Of a stretch of DNA of 64,000 nt, positions 37,066 to 49,039 are shown in pieces (positions within the stretch are counted from its first letter, which is position 1; the number at the start of each line of letters is the position of its first letter). Below the pieces are notes generated by a model, which worked only from the letters and a program-made list of their open reading frames with translations, was not told the DNA's origin and did not search any database. The DNA is taken from contig NC_092348.1 of assembly GCF_963676685.1 (NCBI RefSeq), positions 12,932,867-12,996,866 of the forward strand. Reading direction: 5' to 3'. The stretch is from Mytilus edulis. Its lineage: Eukaryota; Mollusca; Bivalvia; Mytilida; Mytilidae. Made by a program: the position numbers and the translations under genes.

Positions 37066-37544
37066 TATTTTTGTTTAATTTATGAAGTCAAGGGCTTGCT
37101 ATCAATGTCTTATAAGTTGCTTATACACACGTACGCTATGTGTGGTTCTCAAACACCCTGTATCACAACCCTGTTTGGAATACTTCTAGAATTATCTTGT
37201 TTTAATATATGGTAAAGTGAACACCAAATGGTTTAGAACGATGACCTATAGTTGCAGACATTACCGGCATGAGAATTTTGACGGATTGCTTTCCATTGAC
37301 AATCATAATACATTCCCTTATTTCCATGATGCATTGTTTTGCATGCTATAACAATCCTTGGTTGATATTAGTACGTAGGCATACAGGTATCTCTCGTGTT
37401 TATACAAAATATATAGTGAACTTTACTATACTGTATGGGTTTTTATCATTGTTGAAGGCCATACGGTTGCCTATATATTTTTTTTTTATCTAACCTCCAT
37501 TACATTTCTAGGATTATGATTGGTTAAAATCGACCGCGTGTAAA

Positions 37545-37700
37545 CCGTGTTTATTTTAAAAAACACGGTTAGTAGTAGTGTTACGTCCTTTTATAAAAAC
37601 AACACGGCGATGAGGAAAATCTGAAACGTTTTGCCCGGACAACATATGAAGGATTTGTTGATGAACGATTGAAATAAATGCAGAAAACACTTTAAAAGCT
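37545..37700 (+). repeat. R7 fragment with 10-bp perfect hairpin
   Basis: AACCGTGTTT and AAACACGGTT form a perfect short inverted repeat at 37547-37574. Then CTTTTATAAAAACAACACGG and GAACGATTGAAATAAATGC follow, as in R7 at 4360-4570. Confidence 0.55.
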
Positions 37701-37707
37701 AATAAGT

Positions 37708-38890
37708 TTGGTATAAATATTGATTTTGTTATCAGTAAATTAAAAGCTAACTAAATTTTACTAGTATGTTATATGTATATACATATTCATGGATCTACAA
37801 TCTGTCGATACCTGTAACTTGGCATTGCACAAGGTCATGTTTTTCTCTGGCTGTTTATGACGTCTTTACACTTAATCCATTGGATGTTGGATGTGTACGG
37901 ATTGATAATTTAGTCTTATCGGTCGTCCCACTGTCTATATCACTCTGTTCAGCTCTTAATATTATTCCGTATCATGTCTTTGTGACGTCAAATACGTTGA
38001 CCCGGCCTTAATAACTTTGACCCGGACATATCAGCGACGTCATAATGTTTGAACCGACGTTAATAACTTTGACCCGAACTTATCAAGTCATCTTTTGGGT
38101 GCTGGTGAAACAAAGAAAACACTTCTGAAACACGCAAATATAGCCCGATAAATCGATTATCAGATTATCTGCATATTGATATTGTAAAATATCAGCTGCT
38201 TGACATAATATGAAGGCTTTTTGATCTCGTTCGCTACGCTCACTCGACAAAAAGCTTCATATTATGTCTCGCAGCTGATATTTAACGATATCAACATACA
38301 GATAACCTGATAATCGGTACTTAGTTGCATGATTTTTTTTATTAGTTGTTAGTGGCTTTGAACTACATGTAGCTGTCAGATAACTGCGAGTACTCTCAGA
38401 TCTGTTCATTGTGTCTTTTTGTGTCAAGATGTATAAGTACCGGCCCACGTCCACTTGTGTTTTTGTCCATCTGATGAGTTAAGCCTTTTTCAACTGATTT
38501 TTATAGTTCGTTCTTATGTTGTACTGTTATACCACTGTCCTAGGTTAGGGGGAGGGTTGGGATCCCGCTAACATGTTTAACCCCGCCACATTATTTATGT
38601 AGCAGCCTGTCCCAAGTCAGGAGCCTGTAATTTAGTGGTTGTCGTTTGTTTTTGTGTCACATATTTGTTTTTCGTTAATTTTTTTTACATAAAGAAGGCC
38701 GTTAGTTTTCTCGTTTGAATTGTTTTACATTGTCTTATTTTGGGCCTTTTATAGCTCACTATGCGGTATGGGCTTTGCTCATTGTTAAAGGCCGTACGGT
38801 GACCTATAGTTGTTAATGTCTATGTCCTTTTGGTCTTTTGTGGATAGTTGTCTCATTTGCAATCATACCACATCTTCTTTTTTATAAGTT
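37708..38890 (+). repeat. Penelope-like element 3' end and tail (subfamily II)
   Basis: Begins with the last codons of an RT (GINIDFVISKLKAN then stop at about 37752), matching the last residues of the copy ending at 13722. The tail then runs in the same order: CTGTCGATACCTG, GGCATTGCACAAGGTCATG, ACTGCGAGTACTCTCAGATC, CCCGCTAACATGTTTAACCC, CCCAAGTCAGGAGCCTG, GGCCGTACGGTGACCTATAG and CATACCACATCTTC. A large inverted repeat (38153-38318) lies inside. A 5'-truncated, fairly young copy. Confidence 0.7.
38153..38318. repeat. Large imperfect inverted repeat (foldback)
   Basis: The arm at 38154-38225 pairs with 38243-38318, for example AATATCAGCTGC against GCAGCTGATATT and ACATAATATGAAG against CTTCATATTATGT. 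The short loop is near TCTCGTTCGCTACGCTCAC. It is absent from the equivalent part of the tail at 13723-14760, so it is an insertion, perhaps a foldback MITE. No target duplication was resolved. Confidence 0.75.
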
Positions 38891-38986
38891 GTTATTGTTG
38901 GCATTTTTTTTATGTAAACACTAATAGAAGTATGTTCTTTATATTGAAGACTTTATCATTTTGATAGGCCACTAGTATAGTATGTA

Positions 38987-39767
38987 TGTTATGGATCACA
39001 AGAAAGACTAATAAGACTTCAAATTCTTTACTTGATAAACAAACCTCCGGAGAGGGTGAAAAACTGAAAAATACAAAATAAGCAATTCTTACTAACAATT
39101 AGCATTACAAAAATTTAGCATAACAGTACACAATAAAGTATCAATGCTAAAAACACAATATTTGGTTTTAAATCATCTTTTTTTCTTTTTGTCAAATGAA
39201 ATGTTCAATATTCAACTTGTGTTATACAATGATTGTCATTTATAGTCTAAGCAAATTCACAGTTCATAATAGATGTAATAAAATAATTCAGTTACAGTAA
39301 AAAACAGTAGCACATGTGCTTGTGGTTTACAGTAGAAAATAGTCGCCTTTTTTCACGAATCGAAGTGAGTAGTTTACAATAACAAAAATCGCAAATTAAA
39401 TACTTCTCAAGAGAAAACATCTTAATCAAAGCAATGGAAATACAAATCAGCACACTGGATTTAAGAATTAATGTAAACAAAAGGTATGATAAACAGTTCA
39501 TGTAAAATGACCAAAAAGAATGTTTGTCAACTGTTTAAGACGACTTGAAATAATATACTTGTCAGAAAAGGTTTATACATATGTAAAGAAAAATATGCTA
39601 CATTTTAACTTACGCTTTGGTGTCGTGAAGTTACAAATTTCATGAGAAATTGTACGAAATTTTGCGTGAACACATTTTCCAAACGTGCCGGATATAAAAA
39701 TAAGTGTATATAACAAGAAGATAAAAAACAAAGACGTGAACTCCGTTTCATTTCCGGAAACACGACA
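38987..39767 (-). repeat. 3' LTR of the BEL/Pao element
   Basis: Starts TGTTATGGATCACAAG and ends GGAAACACGACA on the + strand. Identical to the other LTR except at 39478. The 69-codon ORF inside occurs in both LTRs and is not a gene. Confidence 0.95.
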
Positions 39768-39777
39768 CTCCCCTTCT
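39768..39777 (-). other. Polypurine tract
   Basis: AGAAGGGGAG on the - strand, immediately upstream of the 3' LTR; the expected plus-strand primer site. Confidence 0.8.
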
Positions 39778-39882
39778 GATTTTTAAAAAATCACCACAAA
39801 AAAAATACAAATTTTATGCTTATCTAGCAATATACATGTACTGAACAAGAAGATAGTATAAAGTTGCAAAAATAACTGACTG

Positions 39883-42800
39883 TCATTTTGGATCAGTAAG
39901 AACGAGAGGAATGAGTTCAACAATTGGTCTTATGAATGAACTGGGTTTGTCGTCTCTAATAGTTCGAATTTCCACTTTTCGGATTTTCATGTCGGCACTG
40001 GGGAAAACTTTTGTTACTATTGCCATCGGCCACTGTGGTCTTGGTAACTCTTTGTCCCTCATGAGAACTATGTCTCCTATATTTAAGTCCTTTATCGGCA
40101 ATTCCCACTTTTTCCTTACTTGAAGTGTATGTAAATATTCTTTATTCCATTTTGACCAGAATTCATCTGCGAGTCCTTGAACCATCTTCCACTGACTACG
40201 TAGCATGTCCTTAGTTCCAAATTGTAGCATAGTTTGTTCATCCTGTCCTTTCTTGTGTGTTAAGAGCATAGACGGAGATAATACTTCCGGGTTATCCGGG
40301 TCAGTAGAGACAGATACTAACGGCCTTGAATTCACAATAGCACTGACCTCTGCCATTAGAGTAACTAAAATTTCATGTGTGAGTCTATTTTTCTCACGAA
40401 TGAGCATGCAATCTAAAATCCTTCTGCTTAAACCTATCATCCTTTCCCATGATCCACCAAAATGTGAAGCATGCGGAGGGTTGAATTTCCATATAGTTCC
40501 GTATTGTGATAGCATTATATCAACAGTGCCCTTTTCAATGAATTCAGCTGTGATTCCTAAATCTTGTATTGCACCAACAAAATTTGTTCCTCTATCTGAT
40601 CAAATAAGTTTAACAGATCCTCTGATAGCAATGAAACGACGATATGCATTGATAAAACTGGCGCTACTCATTTCTTCTATGACTTCAATATGTATCGCTC
40701 TTGAAACCAAACATGTGAATAATATTGCCCATCTTTTCTGATTGATTGATGAGCCTCTAGTTTTTCTATGGATGATTTGGTATGGTCCAAAAGTATCGAT
40801 TCCCACAAAGGTAAAGGGAGGTCCTGGAGTGAGTCTATCTTCCGGAAGGTCAGACATCTTTTGTACTTTAAACTGACCTCGCAATTTCTTACATGTGACA
40901 CATTGTCTGATGATTGTAGAAACTAGCCTTTTACTGCCTATAACCCAAAAGCCTCCTGAACACAAGGCTCCTTCAGTCATGTGTCTGCCTTGATGACATG
41001 TCAATTCATGATAGTGACGCGTCAGTAACACAGCTAAATGATGTTTCTTTGGAATAATTATTGGCTGAAGATGTAGCTCAACAGTTTTTGCATGTCGTAT
41101 ACGTCCACCAACTCTAAGAATATTATGTTTGTCTAACACAGGTGAAAGCGACAATAAATTTGACGTAGGAAGTAACTGACCAACGGAACTAATTGCATTG
41201 ATATCGTTTGAAAATGCCTCTGCTTGCACTGTTTTGATGATAAATTGTTCCACTTCTTGTCGAGAAGGTGGACTCTCTTGATGTAACTTTCTAATAAAGG
41301 CTTTAAGAAACTGAATAGCTCTCACTAGACTTTTCCAAGATGCAAGTCGCGAAAACCTGCTTGACAATCCTACCTCCTCATTAATGTCAGTTTTATTAGT
41401 AACTACAGACGGACGGACTTCTTTATCATCATTTGGATCGACAAGTGGATACATTTGTTTTCCAATATCTGAATCTTGACTCAAGAATGTTGGTCCCTGC
41501 AGGTAGACTGAACTGGGTAAATCTACAGTATTAAGGCTTCTTGTTGCTACATCTGCTGGATTCAGATCAGTTGAAATGTAGCTCCATTGGCTAGGAGAAC
41601 TTGATGTTCTTATTCGGTTAACTCGGTTGCTCACATAAACATAAAATCTACGTGTTTCATTAGTTAAGTAACCTAAAACGACCTTACTGTCAGTATAAAA
41701 ATGAAAACAAGTCGAGTCTAATTTGAGGTGTTCTTTCAAAGTATCTGCAATCTCGACGGAAAGGACAGCTGCACATAACTCTAAACGCGGAATTGTGTGG
41801 CCGTGTACTGGCGACACTTTAGCTTTGCCCATCAGAAAGGAGACTTCACTTTTATTCTCACCAAACAATTTCAAATAAGCCACAGATGCTATCGCGTCCT
41901 TTGACGCATCACTGAATACATGAACCTCCAAATGTGTAGAGTTTAAAAATGATATATCTGAATATCTACGTGGTATTTGTAAGTTTTGAAGATGAACCAA
42001 TGAGGATACCCAATTTTCCCATCTTAATTTCAAATGATCAGGGAGATCTTCATCCCAATTTGCAGGTCCAGATTCTGACATCATCTCTCGGAGAATTAGT
42101 TTTCCATTCATTGTAATTGGAGACGCAAACCCAATAGGGTCAAATATGCTATTAATGACCGACAATGCACCTCTGCGAGTGTACGGCTTTTTCTCTGAAG
42201 ACACTTTGAATGTAAATTGATCGACAGAAATGTCCCATGAAAGTCCTAAGCTGCGTTGTACAGGAGGAGTTTCAGATCCAAGGTCCAGGTCCTTGAGGTC
42301 CGAAGATAAGTCTTCTGATGGAAAGCTTTGAAGAACGGCTTTACTATTCGACACAAATTTATGGAGTCGCAATCCACCACCATCTACAAGAGCCTTTTGA
42401 GTTCGCTTCATAAGGTCAACTGCGGACTCAACATCTGGGCATGACATCAACCCATCATCAACATAAAAGTTGTTATAAACAAAGTCCTGAATGTCATTAT
42501 CTGCATTTTGCACTGCTCTCCTTAAACAATATGTGGCAACAGAGGGAGAAGGGCTATTCCCAAAAACATGTACAGTCATTCTGTAATCAATAAGAGGGCG
42601 ATGAACTTCATTGTTTTCATGCCATACAAAACGCAAATAGTCTCTATGTGAATCTGTTACCTTAAAGTTGTAAAACATTTGTTCTACGTCTGCTGTCACA
42701 GCTACAGCCTCTTTACGGAATCTAAGTAAAACACCTAATAAATTGTTTGTTAGATCTGGACCTTTTATTAAGACATCATTCAATGAAGTTCCGCTAAACT

Positions 42801-45369
42801 TAGCTGACGAATCAAAAACAATTCTCACTTTTCCAGGTTTTTTTGGATGATATACCCCAAAAAAGGGAAGATACCAACATTCATTTCCTATGGGTAGATT
42901 TGGTGCCTTCTCAGCATGTTTGTTCACAAACATCTTATTCATGAATTCAAGTATATGCTCTTTTTTGTTAGGGTTCATGCGAAGACTACGTTCCAACGAA
43001 TTAACTCTCTGCACTGCTTGTACTCTATTATTAGGCAACACAGGTCTGTCTTTGCGAAACGGAAGAGGTGCAGTCCACCGATTATCTGACCCTTGTTTCA
43101 CTTTAGAATCCATCAATTCTATAAATAGTTTGTCCTCGATTGAAGGTCCAATAGTTTCATCGTAAGGTGTTCTCTCAAAGATAAATTCAGGTTTTACAGT
43201 AAAAGCATTTGCACAAGGTTGAAAATGAGAGGTGCGTCCATCTGGCAAAATAAAAGTTTTGTTTACAGTTACAGTTTCAGTTCGATGAATCTGACCGAGA
43301 CAAGATTCTCCTACGATCACCCACCCTAATGGCAACTTTTGAGCATAGGGCAAGTTGTCACCTCCCAAGCGTTGATCAAGAACGTGATGGGCTTGAATCA
43401 CATCTCTACCAATAAGTAATTCAATTTTGATATTCTGGTCAATGGGTGGTATGTGCGACGCTATGTTGTTAAGATGATCATGACTAGCTGCCACTTCTGG
43501 TGATGGTATCTCATCACGGTTGTTTGGTATGTCGTTGCATTCAATTAGTGATGGAATGTTTATAGAAGTACTATGATCTAACGCTTCAATTGTATAATGT
43601 CTTGCTACTCTACCCATTGTAGATACTTTGCCTGAGCATGATGCTAATGTAAAATTTATATGTTCAGCATTCTCATTAAATATATCGAAAAACTTTGATG
43701 TACCTAATGAATGAGTACTTTGATCATCTATGATTGCATATACTTTCTGAGCCATGTGTGTTTTATTTTTTGGATAAACATAAATTGGCAAAATCTTAGC
43801 ACAAGACTTGCTACTACTTAACGGATTTCCACAAATCTTTGTACAAATAGCTGATACATGTGATAGGTTATTAAGCTCCCCTTCGTGAATCTTCTCACTT
43901 TCACAGTCATTTACAGATTGAGAGCCGTTATATGGATCTATGTTTTGGTCTTGTTGGTAAATGTGTAAAGCTGTTGGATGATTTGAACTTTTACAAATAT
44001 TACAATGTATGTTTTCTCTACAGCTTCTTTGTAAATGTTTCTGAAGACTGCAGCAACGAAAGCAAAGCCTGTTTTTCTTTAACAAGTCCATACGTTCAGT
44101 CATTGGCTTTTGACGGAAAGCTCTACATTCATTGAGATCGTGATTTGTGCCATGAATAGGACAAACTTGCTTTTCATCTATTGTGTATACATCAGTTTTT
44201 CTAGTAGATACACGCAAATTAGATTGCATACTAGCAGGATTAGAAGTTTTATTTGTCTGCGGAGCAAACTGAAAACTCGGATCTGTACGCCATTTTGCCA
44301 TGTCATAAGTAAAGTCAACAAAGAATGAGAATGGCGGGTACAACATATTGTGCCTTTTCTTGTATTTAATAGCTTCTGTTGACCATTTTTCCTGTAAGTT
44401 ATGAGGAAGACAATTTACGATCTGATTAACGCCAGTTGAGGAGTCATAATAAGCGAGAACTTGTGAATATTGTGGATTGTTTTTAACAAATTGGATTTCA
44501 CATAATATGTCATATAGTTCATACAGGCGTTCATAATCTTTGGCAGTATTGCTTAACTTCGGAAAGTTAGCAAGTTTGGTTTTTAAGCATTGCTCAATCA
44601 ATTCTGGACTTCCATACCGAACATCCAATCGGTCCCAAATTTTGTGTAAACCACCAACATGATCACTAGCACTGGCAGCTTTGATACTTTCTGCTTGTCT
44701 TGCTGAATCTGGACCAAGCCATTTTATGAGAAGATCCAACTCTTCTGAAGGAGTCACACTAAGTTCTTTCATAACATCTTTAAATGTCTCTTTCCAAGAT
44801 AGGAACTGAAATGGGCTATCATTGTATTTGATAAGTCGTGATAAAACAATATCCTTCCGAGCCATCATCTTTGTGATCAAATTACACAGTTCCATTTGTG
44901 AATTATTGTTGTTAACATTAGGAGGCACATATGGTGTCGATGTATTTGCATATGCGCTAAGTTGTGGAGATTGCTTTTCTGGTGTATTCACTATTGCAAT
45001 TGGTTTTGTATCTAGTATATGTAGATTTTGAACATATTCTTTTGTTCGTTCTTTTTGAAATTCAGATACAGAGTCTAGATCGTCATCCTCTCCTACCATG
45101 GACTCATTTTCCAATATCCTGATCTCTGACTCCAACACCTCAGTCTCTTCTTTAATCTGAAGGATACTTAATTCTGCCTCTAGGGCAGCCTTTTGTCTTA
45201 TAAGACTAGCCTGTTTTGCACTGTATTTAACCTTCGTCTCTAATTGTGCTTTTTTTCTTAATATATCAGATTTACTTGATAAGTGACTGTGATTTGAAAC
45301 TGAACGACTCGGTTTTATCTGAGTGAAGTCTATCTGTTCATGCTGTTTTAGTTCTCGGTAGGTTGCCAT
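39883..45369 (-). pseudogene. BEL/Pao gag-pol polyprotein with one in-frame stop
   Basis: The frame opens just after the 5' LTR; first ATG at 45369 (MATYRELKQHEQ). Residues numbered from 45396: coiled coil about 40-100; gag DUF1759-like about 165-310; zinc-knuckle-like Cys/His region about 412-478; protease about 550-600 with DDQS at the active site; RT about 840-1090 with TADVEQMF and catalytic FYVDD (977-981); RNase H with FSDAS (1162), LELCA (1205) and FYTDS (1233); integrase zinc finger HYHELTCH ... CVTC (1461-1502) and first catalytic Asp in GIDTFGP (1534). A TGA at 40600-40602 stops the frame inside the integrase core. The reading frame then continues unbroken to 39883 with the remaining integrase core (HASHFGGSWERMIG) and a C-terminal DUF5641-like domain. 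Apart from that single codon no frameshift is seen, so this is a young copy with one lesion. Confidence 0.9.
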
Positions 45370-45396
45370 TGTCACAACTGGTCGAAGCTTTTTCAC

Positions 45397-46177
45397 TGTT
45401 ATGGATCACAAGAAAGACTAATAAGACTTCAAATTCTTTACTTGATAAACAAACCTCCGGAGAGGGTGAAAAACTGAAAAATACAAAATAAGCAATTCTT
45501 ACTAACAATTAGCATTACAAAAATTTAGCATAACAGTACACAATAAAGTATCAATGCTAAAAACACAATATTTGGTTTTAAATCATCTTTTTTTCTTTTT
45601 GTCAAATGAAATGTTCAATATTCAACTTGTGTTATACAATGATTGTCATTTATAGTCTAAGCAAATTCACAGTTCATAATAGATGTAATAAAATAATTCA
45701 GTTACAGTAAAAAACAGTAGCACATGTGCTTGTGGTTTACAGTAGAAAATAGTCGCCTTTTTTCACGAATCGAAGTGAGTAGTTTACAATAACAAAAATC
45801 GCAAATTAAATACTTCTCAAGAGAAAACATCTTAATCAAAGCAATGGAAATACAAATCAGCACACTGGATTTAAGAATTAATGTAAAAAAAAGGTATGAT
45901 AAACAGTTCATGTAAAATGACCAAAAAGAATGTTTGTCAACTGTTTAAGACGACTTGAAATAATATACTTGTCAGAAAAGGTTTATACATATGTAAAGAA
46001 AAATATGCTACATTTTAACTTACGCTTTGGTGTCGTGAAGTTACAAATTTCATGAGAAATTGTACGAAATTTTGCGTGAACACATTTTCCAAACGTGCCG
46101 GATATAAAAATAAGTGTATATAACAAGAAGATAAAAAACAAAGACGTGAACTCCGTTTCATTTCCGGAAACACGACA
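45397..46177 (-). repeat. 5' LTR of the BEL/Pao element
   Basis: Same ends and length as the 3' LTR. In the orientation of the element it carries the promoter. No TATA box was assigned with confidence. Confidence 0.95.
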
Positions 46178-46182
46178 ATGTA

Positions 46183-47225
46183 AGATAAATTCGTTACACA
46201 GTGTGCTAGTGACCTATAACGATATTTATGGGGTCAGTAAATTCCATATGGGGTGAGAGCAATCATACCACATCTCCTCGTTTTTATATTGTTTGAAGTA
46301 GGAAGATAGATACCTTAGCGTAATTTGAAACATCGAAAAAAAAGAAGTATATTAAAGTGATATTACATTTTCCGATTTGTTTTGTTCAGCTGTTATGAAT
46401 GTTAATATTTTTTTCATTTAAAGCCACAAAATTGAAATTTCAAAAACCTTTTATTCAAGTTTTTTAAATGTAGCACGAACTCCTTGTCATAGAATTTTGT
46501 TTGTGTTATAATGACACGAAAAATATTCATCTATTTCATATTATATACGATTTGATATGTGTTGATGCAGTTATAAGACTAATGCAACCTTACCATATAT
46601 ATTTCGGCAAGTGATTCGTTATTCGAAAATAGTCATTGTGTAAGGAGAAAAACAAATGGAAGCAAAAACGTACATTAAATTCTTCACATACGGACACATT
46701 GCAACTTCCATTTATCTTTGAGCTATTCTACATTCTGATATCAGTAAAAATGCTAGTTATAGATACGTTAATTATTGTAGTGTCATAATAATTAGAGTGG
46801 CGAAGACCCTTAATGTGTTAAGGACGAGGAAAAAAACCCTGTTCATACCGATATTAAGCTATGTTTTTAAGGACGGAATTATTTTAACACGCACCCGTAG
46901 ATTAAGTAATTTGAGATTGCACCCATTAGCATTATTTGATTCGATATTTTGATCATTTGCTATTGGATGGAGAGTTGTCTCATTGGCACTCATACCACAT
47001 CTTCTTATATCTATATAGAGAGTTGATATGTAAAAAACATAGTTTAACCACATAATTAAACATTTCCCTGTTCCAAGTCAGGAATCTTGTCAGCTTTTAC
47101 TTTTGGTGAAAATGGCATATCTATTGTCTTTTTTAGGAAGAGTTATAACCCCTTATTGAAGGAAGTGTCTTATATTCGCTCTTGAAATTATCTAGAATTG
47201 TAACATTTCCAGAGGAGTATTTTCT
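46183..47225. other. Spacer with repeat fragments
   Basis: The first 70 bases (CGTTACACAGTGTGCTAGTG) continue the R7 copy split by the BEL element. TCATTGGCACTCATACCACA near 46980 is a subfamily II tail end. No gene. Confidence 0.5.
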
Positions 47226-47466
47226 TTGGAAATTTGTGTATGTGGAAAATATGAGCTGACTGTAAGTGAACGTACATTTTCTTTACTTGCTCACGAAAGT
47301 TGCTTTTGCATCTTGTATAATAAGTTTCTTTACATTTTCGTAAAACAACTCACAACACAACGTCTACTCACAACACCATATAGCCAGAGTACCGTTGTAT
47401 TAACCTCCGGGCGAACGGTTCATCGAAGTTGGACTTTGGACTTTACGCATTAAGTGTTCACCGACA

Positions 47467-48965
47467 ATGAGTGCTAAAGATCAGATTGGTCGTTTTGATC
47501 TGCCGCCTAGGGAACAAGCACAACTTTTGTCTGCGGTAAATATGATAAAGGATAGACACCTTATTAAGGTTCAAAATCTCTCTATGGCAGAGCTTCGAGC
47601 TTTTAATTAAACATTTCCATAAAAAATAATGATAAATGAGATAAAAGCTTTATTACCAGACTTTAGTGATAGTATTATATCAGAAGCCTGTCACTGCGTA
47701 TCTAACGCATTAAACAACGAAAGTCAAAAGGTCTTGGGTGAATTAAAACGTAGTCGCAAGCAAGTTCCAATATCAACCAAAGTTAGCCGAGAACAAGACA
47801 TTACTGTACCTAAGCTAGTAACAACAGCCAATGATGACCTAGAAAATCAAATACATAATGATCCATCTGACTCGTTGGTTAACCTCTGTCTCACGCAAAA
47901 TGAACCGATAGACAATTGCGAAAATGACGTGACCAACGCTACTGATTCGGAAAATCTAGACACCAGCCTTACAGCTCTGACAGAAGCCGTACAAACTTCA
48001 CAAAGCATGGAAATAAGTCATTGCATCGACAAATCAGGTGACTGTGGCCGACTCACCTTTGCCAAGATCGAATAAAACTCAAAAGCCTATCAAATCTAGC
48101 GGAGCCGACGAAATGGCTAAATGCATTTGTAACGCTAATAAAAGAGGCGATATGATACGTTTAACGCGTTAAATATATTGATTTCTTTACGCGTTAAAAT
48201 CTTGTTTTAACGCGTTAAAACTGTATTTATAGCGTTAAATGTGATTTTATCGCGTTAAATGTTAACGTGAACGCGTTACTTTATCGAGTTTTGACATGAT
48301 CGGCCTTTCATAGACTGGTGCCGAGATTGGTTTCATGAGAAATGCATGAACATAAAAAAGAACGAAAAGATTGGTTTCTGGGTTTGCTCGGTTTGTAGGG
48401 ACATCCCGATGTCGATCAAACGTATCGAGTAACAGTCAAACTCTGTAATTTTGAAAAATATGGACATGATCCGTGACGTAGCTTCCAGAATTACGCAGAT
48501 ACATGAACTGCAAGCAGAGAAGGACCACCTTCGGACTCTTTTTAACAAGTTAAGTACATCCGAAGTTTCGCCTTTTTCTAAGAGTGCTAGCCGGCGTAAA
48601 AATAAATCCAGAAAGAAAAAAAAACTGCTTCGAAAGTCCCCGAAAAGACTATTGACGAGGATGTTATGAGTCGATTCAACAGTATTCTGACCACAGAACA
48701 TGTGAGTGACAATGAGGACCTAGTGGAGATCTCCTGCGACGACCAACCTGGTTCATCGCAATCATCCAGATCGCTCCAAAGGAATCAAAAAGATCTACAG
48801 GAAATTTACTGATGGGTAGTTTAATTATACGGGATATTAACAAGAACAAATTTTTCCTAGATACGAATCCTATATGTGTCCGTGGAGATAAAACCAACGA
48901 TATTTCTGAACGTCTATTGGCGCTTCCTAAAGATACTGAGCTAAAACATTATTATTCAAGTTGGT
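47467..48965 (+). pseudogene. CR1-like ORF1 remnant (PHD finger, esterase)
   Basis: Starts MSAKDQIGRFDLPPREQ at 47467, is cut by in-frame TAA codons at 47608 and about 47620, and continues in the same frame from 47629 to 48075. After a frameshift, AKCICNANKRGDMI (CxC at 48122-48130) begins a PHD finger. It is interrupted by the palindrome array at about 48157-48312 and resumes as DWCRDWFHEKC ... GFWVCSVC (48313-48396), giving the W-x-H-x3-C and C-x2-C part of the finger. A coiled-coil/basic segment (48460-48669) follows. Then, in another frame, LLMGSLIIRDIN (48806-48841) resembles the catalytic block of the SGNH-type esterase of CR1 ORF1. Several frame breaks; not functional. Confidence 0.7.
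48157..48312. repeat. Array of AACGCGTT palindromes at 20-21 bp spacing
   Basis: Six related sites centred on CGCG or AGCG at 48165, 48190, 48211, 48231, 48251 and 48272. The best is TTTTAACGCGTTAAAA (48205-48220), a perfect 16-bp palindrome; TTTAACGCGTTAAA at 48160-48173 is also perfect. The others keep GCGTTA(A/C). Spacings are 25, 21, 20, 20 and 21 bases. The array splits the PHD-finger coding sequence of the LINE ORF1 and is therefore an insertion. No coding frame crosses it. Confidence 0.8.
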
Positions 48966-49039
48966 AGTAATTAGTGTTGTGGCTCCAACTTTGAAAATGA
49001 CACATTTAACGAAGACTATAAAATACTTGTGGCATTCAA

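Larger units (their letters stand above)
38987..46177 (-). mobile_element. BEL/Pao LTR retrotransposon, full length
   Basis: Complete 7.2-kb element transcribed on the - strand. Two 781-bp LTRs (38987-39767 and 45397-46177), each beginning TG and ending CA, differ at one base (C at 39478, A at 45888). The 5-bp ATGTA at 38982-38986 and 46178-46182 is the target-site duplication, of the size usual for BEL/Pao. The interior holds one gag-pol frame and a polypurine tract (AGAAGGGGAG on the - strand, 39768-39777) adjacent to the 3' LTR. The domain order gag, protease, RT, RNase H, integrase and the DUF1759-type gag are BEL/Pao traits. No env-like ORF follows pol. LTR identity marks a very recent insertion. 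The primer-binding site was not identified: only 27 bases separate the 5' LTR from the first ATG. Confidence 0.95.

Noticed and set aside
39292-39501. 69-codon ORF present in both LTRs
   Set aside because: Identical by LTR duplication; lies in non-coding LTR sequence.
40205-40741. 178-codon + strand ORF
   Set aside because: Antisense shadow of the integrase part of the BEL/Pao pol.
47226-47453. 75-codon ORF before the LINE ORF1
   Set aside because: Position fits the LINE 5' UTR and no motif is present.
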